A DNA stretch of 64,000 nucleotides from Gammaproteobacteria bacterium (GCA_021773565.1 JAJFJZ010000013.1:394458-458457), one strand, 5' to 3'; positions 51,940-63,055 are shown, counted from the stretch's first letter. Numbers and translations are program-made. Notes: generated from the letters alone by a model not told the origin.

Positions 51940-53831
51940 CGGCTGAACATAGCTTCCATTTCATCAAGATCGAGACCGCCGTCAAAATTCGTGTCAACAA
52001 ACCACCATTTAAACCAGCCCAGAGATTCGCGCATTCGACTCGGCAATTCGTCTTTTGAAGCTTTTCCGTCCATGTTTTTATCAACAAAGCCGATAAACTG
52101 GCCAGCATCGGCTCTCAGATTACTGTGTATTGGTGTTTCAGCGGTTTCATTGGTCCAACTGAAACTGACCGAACCGTACAACATTTCGTCCTGTGACTGT
52201 AATCCCCATGGTACTACGCGTTCCGGGTCTGGATTGCTTCGGTTTTTAGCGGAGTTGTCGTACACAGTCCTGTGAATAATCCTGGAACCTTTCGGTACTT
52301 CTTTGGGCTCAGTGAAACTATAGGTTCTCTGCCAATCGAAATTATAATTTGGAACAGACAGAATCATTTCCTTGCTGCCATCGGGATATTCAAGCTCAAA
52401 TGTGGAACTCTTGCCCCGATAGTGTGAGTGGGGAACCAGTGAATGGATTACCGCATCATCCCAAAACTCAAAGTACGCGGCCACCTCAAACGCTTCATCG
52501 TGCGCTGGAATCTTTAGCCTGGGATTGAGCACCACATGTTGTCTAAGAAAATTGGCGGGCGGCTTGTCGGCGAAATATAGAGCGATTTTAGTGGTGTCCT
52601 TCGTTGCGATACCCATGGGTGTGTAGTGTATTTGCAACTGATAAACCCCTCCGGCTGGTACAAAAACTCCTGTGCCCTCTGGCATACGCGCTGATTCGTT
52701 CCCTGGTGCATAACCCATGATGTAGTTCTGGAAAACACTTTCCTGGTCGTCTTCCTCGGGTGCTTGTTCTGCTGACCCCATCAAAACATGATGCACAACT
52801 TTGGTATTTCCGGGCCGTACCGAAGCAGCTTCTACCCATACGTCATGATTGAGTGGATTAGCAATAACAGGAAATTGATAGTCTACAACACCTGATGCGG
52901 GAACTTCATAGGTCGGTGCGTCGAGTACCAGATCCGGTTCACCGAGTGGCCACTCGACCGAATTGGCTCGCTTCGCCAAGAGCGGATCCGGGCCTTTGCC
53001 TCGTTGTGCACCTGCTTCGATCCAGTTGATAAGCGTGCGAGTATCTTCATCAGACATACCTGCATCATTTTTCCAGTGACCCAGTTCCGGGTCTGCGTGC
53101 CATGGCGGCATGCGTTTCACTCTGATTACTTCGCGCATCATAGGAGCAAAGCCCTTAATCATGTTGTATTCACTCATCGCCCAGGGGCCGATTCCGCCTT
53201 CCACATGGCAAGCCATGCAGCGACTTTCGAGAATGGGCACTATGTCATTCGTGTAACTCACAACTTCGCTTTTTGATTTGTAATTGATCTCACAACCTCT
53301 GGCTGTTTGTTGCTCTGCGTCGGACAGAAACAAGGATTCTTCACCTTTTATCAACGAGTCTATTTGCATGCGAAGACCCCGGCTTTCCGCAGAACCTCGA
53401 AAGATTACTTGCCACGTCCTGGGATCGATCAGCAAAACTTCTCCAGTCATTTGGAAATTGAGAGATCGCCCAATAATCTGTGCACTGTCATGAAGAATTG
53501 GTATATCCAGGTCCCATGCGCGCGCCAAATCTGCAATGCTTGAACGTGCATCGTGTGAATTGAGCATAAAAAATCGAACCCCCCGCTCTACGTAATCTGC
53601 CGTCAGGGAACGATAGTCGGGAATTGAATGGGCAACGGCTTCGCAATCATTACGCTGCGAGATCAGGACTATAGCGGTGGCGTCGCTCTCGTAGTACAAC
53701 TCATGGGCTTTTCCATTGTGATCAAGCAATACGAAGTTGTCCGTTTTCAACATTGCCTGAGTATTTGCAGCCATTGCAAATACAAGTAGAAGCAAACCTG
53801 TTCTGAGAGTGTTGGTAATCGCTTTTGACAT
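51936..53831 (-). CDS. Multidomain exported redoxin/cytochrome c/copper monooxygenase-like/EF-hand protein
   Basis: A 631-residue protein from the start at 53831, chosen for the signal peptide MSKAITNTLRTGLLLLVFAM; the same frame runs further upstream, so the start is not certain. Domains in order: a redoxin-like domain (about 27-165) with one Cys63 and no CxxC; a cytochrome c-type haem site CMACH (205-209); a PHM/dopamine-hydroxylase-like copper domain (about 310-570) with His347, His348, His402, His468, His470 and Met550 in the order of the CuH and CuM ligands; and two EF-hand loops (584-595 and 613-624). It should be periplasmic and redox-active. DUF3025 follows, overlapping its stop. Confidence 0.85.
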   Translation of the reverse strand: MSKAITNTLRTGLLLLVFAMAANTQAMLKTDNFVLLDHNGKAHELYYESDATAIVLISQRNDCEAVAHSIPDYRSLTADYVERGVRFFMLNSHDARSSIADLARAWDLDIPILHDSAQIIGRSLNFQMTGEVLLIDPRTWQVIFRGSAESRGLRMQIDSLIKGEESLFLSDAEQQTARGCEINYKSKSEVVSYTNDIVPILESRCMACHVEGGIGPWAMSEYNMIKGFAPMMREVIRVKRMPPWHADPELGHWKNDAGMSDEDTRTLINWIEAGAQRGKGPDPLLAKRANSVEWPLGEPDLVLDAPTYEVPASGVVDYQFPVIANPLNHDVWVEAASVRPGNTKVVHHVLMGSAEQAPEEDDQESVFQNYIMGYAPGNESARMPEGTGVFVPAGGVYQLQIHYTPMGIATKDTTKIALYFADKPPANFLRQHVVLNPRLKIPAHDEAFEVAAYFEFWDDAVIHSLVPHSHYRGKSSTFELEYPDGSKEMILSVPNYNFDWQRTYSFTEPKEVPKGSRIIHRTVYDNSAKNRSNPDPERVVPWGLQSQDEMLYGSVSFSWTNETAETPIHSNLRADAGQFIGFVDKNMDGKASKDELPSRMRESLGWFKWWFVDTNFDGGLDLDEMEAMFSR

Positions 53832-53987
53832 GGGCGATATTCGTTGATACCCGCGTAAATCAGTCATTAGGGTTGGTTTTGTACCGTGAAAATTACGTCT
53901 CATTGTGTTGTGCCTCTTGCAAATTTGAGGAGGCTTGACTGTCCCGCAGTAAACCAGCCGAGTCTCGTGCAAATATTCCAAATATAG

Positions 53988-54000
53988 TTGATAATATCAA
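53988..54000. promoter_or_regulatory. Putative MarR operator
   Basis: TTGATA-A-TATCAA (53988-54000) is a perfect 13-bp palindrome. A second half-site TTGATAT occurs at 54016-54022, and GTTG-N7-CAAC spans 54015-54029. Both lie 20-60 bases before the marR start, between it and the divergent copper-protein gene. MarR sites are commonly such short AT-rich palindromes. Confidence 0.55.
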
Positions 54001-54050
54001 TTATGTGTTCAATGGTTGATATTAGCAACTATAATTTGTGAGCTATACGA

Positions 54051-54488
54051 ATGACTAATAACTCTAAGAGTCTTGTTCAAAATTCTATTTCGCGAGTCGT
54101 GTCAGGTTACAGATCGGCCACGAAAGAAAAATTTCGAGCCCTGTCTGCGACAATAGCCCCCATGCATGTTCGCGCGCTTCGTTTAATCGAGGAAAACCCC
54201 AATTGTACATCTCAACAAATTGCTGCCTCAATGCGAAGAGATAAAGCGCAGATTGCGCGCTTGATCAAAAAATTGGTTAGCGAGAAGTTGGTCAAAGCTC
54301 GCTCTTGTCCGTCTGATAAACGCAGCCGGTTGCTTGAGGTAACGCCAGCTGGGCGAACTTCTATGAAGGAATTGCAATCGGCAGAAAACTCAGTAATTGG
54401 TCAAATGATAACAGGGTTGAGCAGTCGCGAGTTGGATCAGATTCTACGAATCACGCATAAGATGAGTGAAAATTTGGAGGAACTGTGA
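54051..54488 (+). CDS. MarR family transcriptional regulator
   Basis: A 145-residue MarR-type winged-helix regulator. The recognition part is in CTSQQIAASMRRDKAQIARLI (about 52-72), then the wing in LVKARSCPSDKRSRLLEVTPAG (about 82-103). The C-terminal helices pair the dimer. It is followed 44 bases later by an MFS exporter gene, and the two are probably one transcript. A palindrome upstream suggests autoregulation. The effector is unknown, but MarR/MFS pairs commonly respond to phenolic or lipophilic compounds. It is divergent from the copper-protein gene. Confidence 0.9.
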   Translation: MTNNSKSLVQNSISRVVSGYRSATKEKFRALSATIAPMHVRALRLIEENPNCTSQQIAASMRRDKAQIARLIKKLVSEKLVKARSCPSDKRSRLLEVTPAGRTSMKELQSAENSVIGQMITGLSSRELDQILRITHKMSENLEEL

Positions 54489-54532
54489 GGACATTCGAAC
54501 TTGATTAACCTATCAAGCCCAAAGTTCGTGTA

Positions 54533-55870
54533 GTGGCGCATGAACCTGACCTTGCTCGTAGCGAAGACGGTTCGGTCGCACGCTATTATCCAGGCACCTT
54601 TGGCTCGCTGGCGATAAGGGATTTTCGATTTCTATGGTTAGCTAATCTGTTGACGTCATTTGCTATGCAGATGCAGATAGTAGCGCGTGGCTGGCTGGTT
54701 TATGACATGACGAATTCTCCGATGGCACTCACTTGGGTGATGCTGTCGTTCATGCTCCCTTCATTTGTGTTTTCCATGGCAGGTGGCGTGATCGCTGACA
54801 GGCTGCCAAAAAAGCAGATCATGATTGCAGCACAGTTTCTTAATGCTTTTGCGACAGCGATGCTGGCGTACATCGTGTTCATCGGTGAAGTCCACTTCTG
54901 GCATTTCATAGTCATTGGGCTCTTCAACGGTACAATTCTCTCATTGTCCATGCCGGCGCGAAGCGCTTTGATTCCCGAAGTCGTGGGCGAAACAAATCTC
55001 GTCAACGCCATGGCACTTCAAAGTGCGACATTTAACCTGGCCAGAATTCTTGGGCCAGCCATTGCAGGAGTATTCATCGCCGTCTTTGCTGCAGGCAACA
55101 CAACTTCAACGACGGGCGTCGGAATTGTTTTCTTCATCATCGCCGGACTCTACCTGATAGCCGTAATCGCTACGGCAATGGTGAAACGTGCCGGTCATCC
55201 AGCAGCATTAAACGACGCTTCACCACTCGAGGACGCCAAAGAGGGATTTCTCTACATGTGGCAAGACAAAATCATCCTGGGCCTGATGATTATGAGTTTT
55301 GTGCCCTTTACATTTGGGTTTTCCGCCTCATTCCTGCTACCTGCATTCAACAAGGATATCATCGGCGGCGGACCGGATGACCTGGGCCTGCTAATGACCG
55401 GCATGGGGGCCGGTGCATTCTTCGGTTCAATGATACTGGCCAGACTCGGTGATATTAAGCGCAAGGGTAAAGTCATGTTCGTCAGCGCCTTTCTCTGGTC
55501 GATTACGGCCGCGGCATTTGCCTTTTCACAAAACCTGGTCATGGCGCTTGTACTGGGTGCTGCGATGGGTTTCTTCAGTTCGGTTTTTGGCGCACTCAAC
55601 ATGAGTGTTATTCAGTTAATGGTGCGCCCTGACATTCGTGGAAGAATGATGGCAATCATGATGATGGCTTTTGGATTAATGCCGCTCGGGGTGATACCCG
55701 TCAGTGCGCTGGCAGAATTTGCAGGCATAGACATTGCGTTAATGTTTGCGGCGGCTATGCTGGCGTTGAGTATGGTGTTGCTGGGCTATTTTTTTCCAGA
55801 CCTGTTGAAGCTTGATAAGGGGCACGGCGATCATATCCTCATCAGAAAAAAAAGAGGTGCTCACCGATAA
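54533..55870 (+). CDS. MFS transporter (MFS_3/EntS-like)
   Basis: A 445-residue major facilitator with about 12 helices. The N-terminal half has SLAIRDFRFLWLANLLTSFAM and the loop VIADRLPKKQIM, which is the MFS motif region. ARSALIPEVVGETNLVNAMA is the MFS_3 block also seen in enterobactin exporters. The start is a GTG. It lies behind the MarR gene and probably exports a toxic or signalling compound under MarR control. Substrate unknown. Confidence 0.88.
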   Translation: MAHEPDLARSEDGSVARYYPGTFGSLAIRDFRFLWLANLLTSFAMQMQIVARGWLVYDMTNSPMALTWVMLSFMLPSFVFSMAGGVIADRLPKKQIMIAAQFLNAFATAMLAYIVFIGEVHFWHFIVIGLFNGTILSLSMPARSALIPEVVGETNLVNAMALQSATFNLARILGPAIAGVFIAVFAAGNTTSTTGVGIVFFIIAGLYLIAVIATAMVKRAGHPAALNDASPLEDAKEGFLYMWQDKIILGLMIMSFVPFTFGFSASFLLPAFNKDIIGGGPDDLGLLMTGMGAGAFFGSMILARLGDIKRKGKVMFVSAFLWSITAAAFAFSQNLVMALVLGAAMGFFSSVFGALNMSVIQLMVRPDIRGRMMAIMMMAFGLMPLGVIPVSALAEFAGIDIALMFAAAMLALSMVLLGYFFPDLLKLDKGHGDHILIRKKRGAHR

Positions 55871-55929
55871 CAGAGGGTTATTCAGATGTTCATCGCGGTC
55901 TCCTACGCTGAGCTTCGCCGAGAAAGTGT

Positions 55930-57549
55930 TTAGGCTGCGTTCGTTAATTTTTCTGTTGTTATGTTTTCAGTGCTTTCCAGGTACTCCTCAAAAGTTCCTT
56001 TGAAACTCACGAGTTTTTGATTTTTGATCTCGATCACCTGAGTCGCCAGGGATGACACAAACTCGCGATCGTGACTGACAAAAATCAGTGTGCCTTCAAA
56101 AACCTTAAGCGCATAATTTAACGCTTCGATGGCTTCCATATCCATGTGGTTCGTAGGCTCATCCATGATTAACACGTTAGTATCAGCCATCATTAGCTTG
56201 CCAAACAATAGCCGGTTTTTTTCACCACCCGAGCAAACCTTCGCCTTTTTGTTGGCGTCATTGGCGGTAAATAACAAACGTCCGAGCATTCCGCGCACCA
56301 TGAGGTCATCGTGTTTAGCGGTGCGCCACTGTGACATCCACTCAAACAAGGTCAGTTCGCAATCAAAGTCATCCGTGCTGTCCTGGGGACAATAACCCAA
56401 CATGGCATTCTCAGCCCACTTCACCTGTCCTGTGGTTGCTTTCAGCTCGTTCATAAGACAGCGCAGAAACGTGGTCTTACCTGTACCGTTCTCGCCGATA
56501 ACTGCAAGTTTCGCACCTGCCTCCAAAATCAGATTACCACCAGCGAATATCGTTTCGTCGTCGTACGCATGTGAGAGGTCTTTCAGTACGAGCGCTTGAC
56601 GGTGCAACTTTTTCTCCTGATTTAGTCGGATAAAGGGAGATACCCGGCTTGATGGTATTACCTCATCCAGTTTTATTTTTTCCATCTTCCTGGCACGCGA
56701 AGTCGCCTGCTTGGCTTTTGATGCGTTGGCTGAAAAGCGATTGACAAAACTTTGTAATTCATCAATTTCAGCACTTTTTTTAGTATTCGCTGTGTGTAGC
56801 TGCTCTCGAACCAATGAGGATGCCGCAATAAAGTCATCATAATTTCCCGGGTAGATACGCAGCTCTCCATAGTCGATATCGGCCATATGCGTGCACACTG
56901 AATTTAAAAAATGTCGATCATGCGAAATAATGATCATGGTACATTTACGCAGGTTAAGTACTGTTTCAAGCCAGTTAATGGTGTGGATGTCCAGATTATT
57001 AGTGGGCTCATCCAAAAGCAGGATATCAGGATTGGCGAATAAGGCCTGTGCCAGTAATACGCGCAACTTCCAACCCGGCGCAACCTGCTTCATCAAGCCA
57101 TAATGTAGTGTTTCCTCGATGCCCGCCTGCAGGAGTATTTCTTCGGCTCTGCTTTCTGCAGAATAACCATCCCTTTCTGCAAATTCTGTTTCAAGGTTTG
57201 CCGCGCGCATGCCATCTGCTTCACTCATCTCGGGTATCGCATAAATGCGATCACGCGCTTGCTTCACCTTCCATAACTCAACATCGCCCATAATCACAGT
57301 ATCGACGACGCTGAATTCTTCAAAGGCAAACTGGTCCTGACTGAGAGTTCCGAGCTTATCCCCAGAGGTGATTGAAACGTTGCCAGCGGTGGGTTGCAAC
57401 TCACCGCTAAGAATTTTCATGAGAGTCGATTTACCACAGCCATTGGCACCAATCAGACCGTAACGATTGTTATTTCCGAATTTCGCAGAAATATTTTCAA
57501 ACAAGGGCTTAGCGCCAAATTGCATGGTAATGTTTGCTGTGGTAATCAA
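55930..57549 (-). CDS. ybiT: ABC-F family ATPase, YbiT type
   Basis: A 539-residue ABC-F protein with two ATPase domains joined by the linker near [20 protein letters not shown]. Walker A motifs are GANGCGKST and GENGTGKTT. The signature-side motif in the second half is [11 protein letters not shown], with DEPTNNLD and DEPTNHMD as Walker B. The order and linker ([27 protein letters not shown]) match E. coli YbiT closely. ABC-F proteins bind the ribosome and affect translation. The start is TTG, and alignment to YbiT supports it. It is convergent with the MFS gene. Confidence 0.93.
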   Translation of the reverse strand: MITTANITMQFGAKPLFENISAKFGNNNRYGLIGANGCGKSTLMKILSGELQPTAGNVSITSGDKLGTLSQDQFAFEEFSVVDTVIMGDVELWKVKQARDRIYAIPEMSEADGMRAANLETEFAERDGYSAESRAEEILLQAGIEETLHYGLMKQVAPGWKLRVLLAQALFANPDILLLDEPTNNLDIHTINWLETVLNLRKCTMIIISHDRHFLNSVCTHMADIDYGELRIYPGNYDDFIAASSLVREQLHTANTKKSAEIDELQSFVNRFSANASKAKQATSRARKMEKIKLDEVIPSSRVSPFIRLNQEKKLHRQALVLKDLSHAYDDETIFAGGNLILEAGAKLAVIGENGTGKTTFLRCLMNELKATTGQVKWAENAMLGYCPQDSTDDFDCELTLFEWMSQWRTAKHDDLMVRGMLGRLLFTANDANKKAKVCSGGEKNRLLFGKLMMADTNVLIMDEPTNHMDMEAIEALNYALKVFEGTLIFVSHDREFVSSLATQVIEIKNQKLVSFKGTFEEYLESTENITTEKLTNAA

Positions 57550-57784
57550 AGAATTATCCCGTGCGTTTACAAATTAATGGTAGTGGGCAAAAAGGCGCGG
57601 ACTATAAAGAGTTGGGGGGTGTTTGTCGAGCTTGGTGGACGGAATCGACTCCGGGTCAACGCGCCGGACCCCCAGCACTCATCCGAATCAGGTACTTTCC
57701 AGATCAGCGTCGCTATCTCGATACCCCGCGCGCTTAACAGCAAACATGTTATTGTAACCTAGCGAGAATTGGGGGGATCGACTT

Positions 57785-58387
57785 TTGCCGTTATTGCAAA
57801 AAACAGTTGCCTGGGTCATGTTACTTTCCGGTGTTTCAGTGTTCCTGGTTCGCTTGCACCATGCCGGACCTTACGCGATGCCGCAGCAGGGAAATTTGTT
57901 GGCTGCAATCCTCTCACTCCTCATCGCCCTGTGGTTGATTCGATGCTGGTTCAGCGAAAGCAAATTACATAGTAGTGTGCGCTGGATTACCGTGGCGATC
58001 AGTCCTATCGTATTGTTTTTCACCCTGTACGCCGTTTTTGCAGAAGTGGAAGAAACAGTCACATTAAAAGTGCATGACCTTAACGGAAGTAGTGTAGACC
58101 TCAGGTTGTGGATAGTTGATATAGAAGACAAAGCCTGGGTCACCATGAATCGGACAAAAGCCCAAACACATGGTCTTGAGGCGGCTAAAGTGGAGCTGTT
58201 GCGCAATGGGCTTTTCAAATGCGTTATAAGCACTCAATATGAAAAGCGCTCGATCGTAAATGCAGCACACCATGCCAGATCCAGGAAATATGCAACACAG
58301 AGAATCGCAACCGCATTGGGTATGTTCGGTGAAAACGCTGGCCCTGACACCGTGGCATTACGGCTGGACGATTGTTCCAATGAATAG
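57785..58387 (+). CDS. Membrane protein with PNPOx/nitroreductase-like domain
   Basis: A 200-residue protein. The first about 90 residues hold two to three membrane segments (near 7-25, 38-53 and 67-87). The rest resembles the split-barrel, PNPOx-like domain of deazaflavin/nitroreductase-type proteins: DLRLWIVDIEDKAWVTMNR, then KVELLRNG and a trailing helix with ARSRKYATQRI. The start is a TTG behind GGGGGGAT. A flavin- or F420-related activity at the membrane is a guess from the fold. The S9 peptidase gene follows after nine bases. Confidence 0.65.
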   Translation: MPLLQKTVAWVMLLSGVSVFLVRLHHAGPYAMPQQGNLLAAILSLLIALWLIRCWFSESKLHSSVRWITVAISPIVLFFTLYAVFAEVEETVTLKVHDLNGSSVDLRLWIVDIEDKAWVTMNRTKAQTHGLEAAKVELLRNGLFKCVISTQYEKRSIVNAAHHARSRKYATQRIATALGMFGENAGPDTVALRLDDCSNE

Positions 58388-58396
58388 GGGATAGCT

Positions 58397-60370
58397 GTGC
58401 TGCACCCAGGGTCAAAACTGGTTCTGGCAATTGTGGTACTCCCACAATTTTATGTGGCACTCGAAGCAATCGAGCTCTCGGCTCTTGTTGAACACCCGGG
58501 AATTAGTGAGGTTAAGATTTCTCCCGGCGGAGAATATTTGGCAGTTAGGGTGCTTAAAAATGGCCGTCATTCCCTGCAGTTTGTTTCACGGACTACCCGT
58601 GAACCAACCGGAAGCCTGGAATTCTTTGATGACGCAGAAGTTGGCGTTTTCCACTGGGTGAACAAAAACCGTGTGGTCGTAGAAAAATATGATACATCCA
58701 GAGTACGCCTTAAACCCAAATTCCATGGCGAGTTATATGCCATTGATGCGGACGGTAGTCATGGAGAATTAATTTTTGGTTACCGATCCGGTGCCAGGAA
58801 GTTTGGTTCTCGAGCCAATAAGAAACAATCCAGATTGGCCTGGGGATCTATCATCGATGTATTACCAGATGACCACAACAACATACTAATATCCTCGACC
58901 GCTATGTCTGAAGTGCGTGCTAGAAAACCCAAAGCGGTATTGCTGGATGTGTACACCGGTGTGGAAAAGCACAGCTATAGAAGATCTCGTTATCCCATGG
59001 GTCGTTTTCTAACTGATGGTAGCGGTGAGCTGCGCCTGATTACCAGCGTCAAGCCTGGGCGAAAGATTCATCTCCAGACCAAACCACAATCTGCCAACAC
59101 ATGGAATGACATACCCAAACCATTTTATGGCAGGCACCTTAATCCTGTAGCGATAACGGAAGACAAGAATGCCGCCTATGTACTGGATAATTTAAATTCG
59201 GACAAGATCGGATTAAGAAAACTTAGCCTTGATGGCCTGCACTATACAGATGTCTACACGCACCAATACGTAGACGTAAGTGATGTAGTTTTGAGCTCGG
59301 ATGGGAGAACGGTCTACGGCTTGCGTGTCGATGACGGGTATCCAAGCTACATACTGCTTTTGAACAAAAACAAAGAAGCAATCATCTTCAAAAAACTTTT
59401 AGCGCGATTCCCTGGTAAAACACTCTCGATAACCAGCCGGACATCGGACGGAAAGTATTGGGTACTACGTACCGGCTCTGACGTCAACGCAGGTCGTTTC
59501 ATTTTGTACGACAGGGAAAAAGATTCTCTTTCAGATCTGTTTGATGTACGCCCAAATTTATTGGAAGCCGAGCTGGCAACGGTTAAACCCATTGAGTTCA
59601 AGTCCTTTGATGGGCGTTTAGTGGCAGGTTACCTTACTCGAGCAAAAACAAACCCATACACCTCGCAAGGCATTTCCCCCTTGGTTGTGCTGGTGCACGG
59701 CGGACCACGGGAGAGAAATTATTGGCAATATGATGGAGAGGTACAAGCTTTAGCAACCCATGGATATTCAGTGCTGCAAATCAATTACCGCGGTTCAAGA
59801 GGTTATGGTACGAATTTTATGCACGCAGGAAACCGGCAATGGGGTGCTGCTGTAATAAAGGACATAATCGCAGGTACACGATGGGCCATCACACAAAACT
59901 ACGCTCAAGCCGGGGAAATTTGTATTATGGGTACGAGTTTTGGTGCCTATGCGGCCTTGCAGGCATCCATACGTGCGCCGAATCAATTTGTGTGTACGAT
60001 CGCCAACGCCGGTATCTACGATTTATCTTTGCTTTTAAAAAGCGGAGATGTAAACACCCAGTATGGCGGTGAGGCTTACCTGAAAGAAGTAATTGGCACT
60101 GACCTTGAAGAACTAAAACGCATTTCACCGGTTTTTGGAGTTGGCGCTCTGCAATCACCCGTATTTATCGCACACGGTACTGGTGATTTACGCTCGCCTA
60201 TTAAGCACGCCCTGCGTTTAAAAAAGTCCCTGGAAACCCACAACAAACCATTTGTCTGGTTCATACGGTCGGGTGAGGGACATGGTTTTTACGACAACCG
60301 CAACAAAATCGAATATCTACAAGCTGTCCTGAAGTTTTTAGACCAGCACCTTTCTCCCGCAAGATTGTGA
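58397..60370 (+). CDS. S9 family serine peptidase (prolyl oligopeptidase-like)
   Basis: A 657-residue exported peptidase. It starts with a signal-like hydrophobic stretch ([15 protein letters not shown]), behind a GTG and an AGGGGA site. A beta-propeller of about 330 residues comes first and a C-terminal alpha/beta hydrolase domain next. The hydrolase part has [14 protein letters not shown], the nucleophile elbow [10 protein letters not shown] with the catalytic Ser, [10 protein letters not shown] with the acid and GEGHGFYD with the His. The set matches dipeptidyl-aminopeptidase/acyl-aminoacyl-peptidase relatives. It is co-transcribed with the membrane PNPOx-like gene. Peptide substrate unknown. 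Confidence 0.9.
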   Translation: MLHPGSKLVLAIVVLPQFYVALEAIELSALVEHPGISEVKISPGGEYLAVRVLKNGRHSLQFVSRTTREPTGSLEFFDDAEVGVFHWVNKNRVVVEKYDTSRVRLKPKFHGELYAIDADGSHGELIFGYRSGARKFGSRANKKQSRLAWGSIIDVLPDDHNNILISSTAMSEVRARKPKAVLLDVYTGVEKHSYRRSRYPMGRFLTDGSGELRLITSVKPGRKIHLQTKPQSANTWNDIPKPFYGRHLNPVAITEDKNAAYVLDNLNSDKIGLRKLSLDGLHYTDVYTHQYVDVSDVVLSSDGRTVYGLRVDDGYPSYILLLNKNKEAIIFKKLLARFPGKTLSITSRTSDGKYWVLRTGSDVNAGRFILYDREKDSLSDLFDVRPNLLEAELATVKPIEFKSFDGRLVAGYLTRAKTNPYTSQGISPLVVLVHGGPRERNYWQYDGEVQALATHGYSVLQINYRGSRGYGTNFMHAGNRQWGAAVIKDIIAGTRWAITQNYAQAGEICIMGTSFGAYAALQASIRAPNQFVCTIANAGIYDLSLLLKSGDVNTQYGGEAYLKEVIGTDLEELKRISPVFGVGALQSPVFIAHGTGDLRSPIKHALRLKKSLETHNKPFVWFIRSGEGHGFYDNRNKIEYLQAVLKFLDQHLSPARL

Positions 60371-60479
60371 ATCCTGGGAACGCGATGGAGGCTCGGTACT
60401 TCAGAAATTTGTATTAATTCGAGCCAAGCAGTTGCACACTAGCACGGTTGCCAGCACGTGCAGAGTTCGGGATGAAGTA

Positions 60480-61799
60480 ATGACTAATACGGATGCGCTT
60501 CGGTATCTAAGTGGATTTGGAAACGAGTTTGAATCAGAAGCCGAGACGGGAGCCTTGCCCATCGGCCAGTTTAACCCGCAAAAAGTTAACTACGGCCTGT
60601 ATACGGAACAGTTTAGTTCCACTGCTTTCACGACGCCACGTAGTACTAACAGGCGTACCTGGTTTTACAGAATTCGACCTTCCGCTGTGCAGGGAGATTA
60701 CCGGCCAATCGAGCAACACCTGATCCGCAGTGGGCCGGTTACAGAAGTTGCAGTTCAACCTAATTTGTACAGGTGGGATCCATTACCGGTGCCAGAAAAT
60801 CCTACGGACTTTGTGGACGGGTTGATTACACTGGCAGCCAACGGCAAAGCAGGTGTTGAAGGCGTTGCTATTCACCTTTATGCAGCAAATAGCTCCATGA
60901 GGGGCCGTTTTTTCTACAATGCTGATGGGGAGTTTCTGATTGTACCTCAGCAGGGTTGTCTGATCCTTCATACAGAATGTGGCATTTTACATGTAGAACC
61001 TGGCGAAATAGCCGTAATCCCGCGCGGGATTAAGTATCGCGTTGAACTGACCGATGATTCAGCACGTGGATACGTCGCTGAAAATTATGGAGCCCCTCTG
61101 GTTCTACCTGATCGCGGACCTGTCGGGGCAAACGGCTTTGCCAATGAACGCGATTTTTTGGCGCCTGTTGCGTCATACGAAGACACTGATGGTGAATTTG
61201 AACTAGCCTGCAAGTTTGATGGCGGCATGTTTGCATGTGACCTGGACCACTCACCATTAGACGTAGTGGCATGGGTTGGTAGCAGTTATCCCTACAAGTA
61301 TGATTTGTCACGTTTTAACACCATAAATACGGTGAGTTATGATCATCCCGATCCATCGATTTTTACCGTATTGACGTCGCAGACACAGATCAAAGGCACT
61401 GCCAACCTGGACTTTGTTATCTTCCCTCCACGATGGGTGGTAGCGGAAAATACCTTTAGGCCTCCCTGGTATCACCGCAATCTTATGAGCGAGTTTATGG
61501 GCTTGATCGAGGGAGTGTATGACGCTAAAGAACACGGTTTTGTACCGGGTGGTGCAAGTCTGCACAATTGCATGACTCCGCACGGTCCGGAAGCCTCGGT
61601 ATTTGAAAAAGCGTCCAACGCCAAATTAGTGCCTCAACGATATGAGGATACGCTGGCATTCATGTTTGAATCGCGGTTCATATTCCACCCGACACAATTT
61701 GCGCTTGAAACACCAGCCCGCCAACTTGATTACTTCCAAAGCTATGCGAAATTGAATAATCACTTTCGTGGACGTAAAAAAACCATTAGCAAAAAGTGA
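60480..61799 (+). CDS. hmgA: Homogentisate 1,2-dioxygenase
   Basis: A 439-residue non-haem iron dioxygenase that opens homogentisate to maleylacetoacetate in tyrosine/phenylalanine breakdown. The N-terminal [14 protein letters not shown] and the iron triad are clear: His332 and Glu338 in [12 protein letters not shown], and His368 in MTPHGPE. The spacing (6 and 36 residues) equals that of the human enzyme's His335, Glu341 and His371. The start at 60480 has GGGATGA just upstream. It overlaps the next gene, a P450, by four bases (GTGA). Maleylacetoacetate isomerase and fumarylacetoacetase genes are not nearby. Confidence 0.95.
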   Translation: MTNTDALRYLSGFGNEFESEAETGALPIGQFNPQKVNYGLYTEQFSSTAFTTPRSTNRRTWFYRIRPSAVQGDYRPIEQHLIRSGPVTEVAVQPNLYRWDPLPVPENPTDFVDGLITLAANGKAGVEGVAIHLYAANSSMRGRFFYNADGEFLIVPQQGCLILHTECGILHVEPGEIAVIPRGIKYRVELTDDSARGYVAENYGAPLVLPDRGPVGANGFANERDFLAPVASYEDTDGEFELACKFDGGMFACDLDHSPLDVVAWVGSSYPYKYDLSRFNTINTVSYDHPDPSIFTVLTSQTQIKGTANLDFVIFPPRWVVAENTFRPPWYHRNLMSEFMGLIEGVYDAKEHGFVPGGASLHNCMTPHGPEASVFEKASNAKLVPQRYEDTLAFMFESRFIFHPTQFALETPARQLDYFQSYAKLNNHFRGRKKTISKK

Positions 61800-63055
61800 G
61801 GTCTACCGTAAACTCAAAATCCAATCAGTTTAATCAAGGTGAGGCTCAGGAGGCTGCAAGGGTATTCAGTTTATATAATTTACCAAACGGATTTATTGAA
61901 AATCCCTATCCCTATTATCATGCCCTGCAAACCTTTGATCCCGTTAAGCGATTTGCCGACGGGTCGATTCTGATTACCAGATATGCTGATTTGCAAAGTG
62001 TATACAAACAAAACGAAATATTCTCTTCTGACAAAAAGCTTGAGTTTGGACGTAAGTTTTCAAATTCATCAACTTACGAACACCATACTTCGAGCCTTGT
62101 TTTTAACGATCCTCCGATTCACACACAAACACGCAATATACTTAAAGGGGCACTCACACCTCGTGCCATGACTGCATTGGAGAAAGGTATTTGTGAGTTG
62201 GTAGATCATTTGATCGATAAACTGGAAGCTTCCAGGCAGTTTGACCTTGTGGAAGATTTTGCTTCTGCAATCCCAATTAATGTAGTGGGTAATCTGTTAG
62301 GAATACCTGTGGAAGAGCGTGGACCATTGAGAGAATGGTCCTTAGCGATTCTGGGTGCGTTGGAGCCGGACATTTCTGCAGAAACGCTACATAAGTCGAA
62401 CCTGGCTGTAGATGAATTTCTTGAATTTCTCAAGCGTATTGTTACGCAGCGTTCCAGAGAAGCGTTGGACCCGGAAATTGATTTGCTGTCACGTTTGATA
62501 AGGGGTGAGCCCAACGGGCAACAACTGGATGAAAAAACCTTACTCCACAATTGCATCTTTCTGTTGAATGCCGGGCACGAAACTACAACAAACCTGATAG
62601 CTAATGCACTTGTATCCTTGTGTGAATGGCAGGACCAAAGAGAGAGATTGATATCTGCTCCTGAGTGTATTGGAACGGCGATCAACGAGTTTCTCAGATT
62701 TGAGAGCCCGAATCAGCTTGGAAATCGCATGGCTGTTCAGGATTGTGAAATTGGGGGGGCAGAAATATGTGTGGGTACCCCGGTTACGCTTTGCATCGGG
62801 GCTGCAAATCGAGATCCCGCAAAGTTTGAAAGCCCGGATATCCTTGATATCTCACGCACACCCAACCGGCACCTTGCTTTTGGCAGTGGACCGCACATCT
62901 GTTTGGGCAATAATCTGGCGCATATCGAGGCTCGGATAGCTATAGGCCGTTTTGTAGAGCGCCTGCCAAATTACGGGCTATGCGGAGTTCCCCAGCGTAC
63001 TGGTCGGGTTCGGTTTCGTGGGTTCTCATACGTACCAACGTATTCTCACCGGTAA
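61796..63055 (+). CDS. Cytochrome P450
   Basis: A 419-residue bacterial P450 without a membrane anchor. The I-helix motif AGHETT is at 259-264, ExxR (EFLR) at 298-301, and the haem-binding loop [10 protein letters not shown], with Cys369, at 362-371. Ferredoxin and reductase partners are not encoded nearby. It starts at a GTG that overlaps the hmgA stop, so translation is linked. A P450 directly coupled to hmgA is unusual; it may oxidise an aromatic or terpenoid precursor or simply share the transcript. It converges on the membrane protein gene at 63143. Confidence 0.93.
   Translation: MRSTVNSKSNQFNQGEAQEAARVFSLYNLPNGFIENPYPYYHALQTFDPVKRFADGSILITRYADLQSVYKQNEIFSSDKKLEFGRKFSNSSTYEHHTSSLVFNDPPIHTQTRNILKGALTPRAMTALEKGICELVDHLIDKLEASRQFDLVEDFASAIPINVVGNLLGIPVEERGPLREWSLAILGALEPDISAETLHKSNLAVDEFLEFLKRIVTQRSREALDPEIDLLSRLIRGEPNGQQLDEKTLLHNCIFLLNAGHETTTNLIANALVSLCEWQDQRERLISAPECIGTAINEFLRFESPNQLGNRMAVQDCEIGGAEICVGTPVTLCIGAANRDPAKFESPDILDISRTPNRHLAFGSGPHICLGNNLAHIEARIAIGRFVERLPNYGLCGVPQRTGRVRFRGFSYVPTYSHR

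Noticed and set aside
62206..62685. 159-residue minus-strand frame within the P450 gene
   Set aside because: Shadow of the P450; Ser/Arg-rich translation typical of antisense frames.
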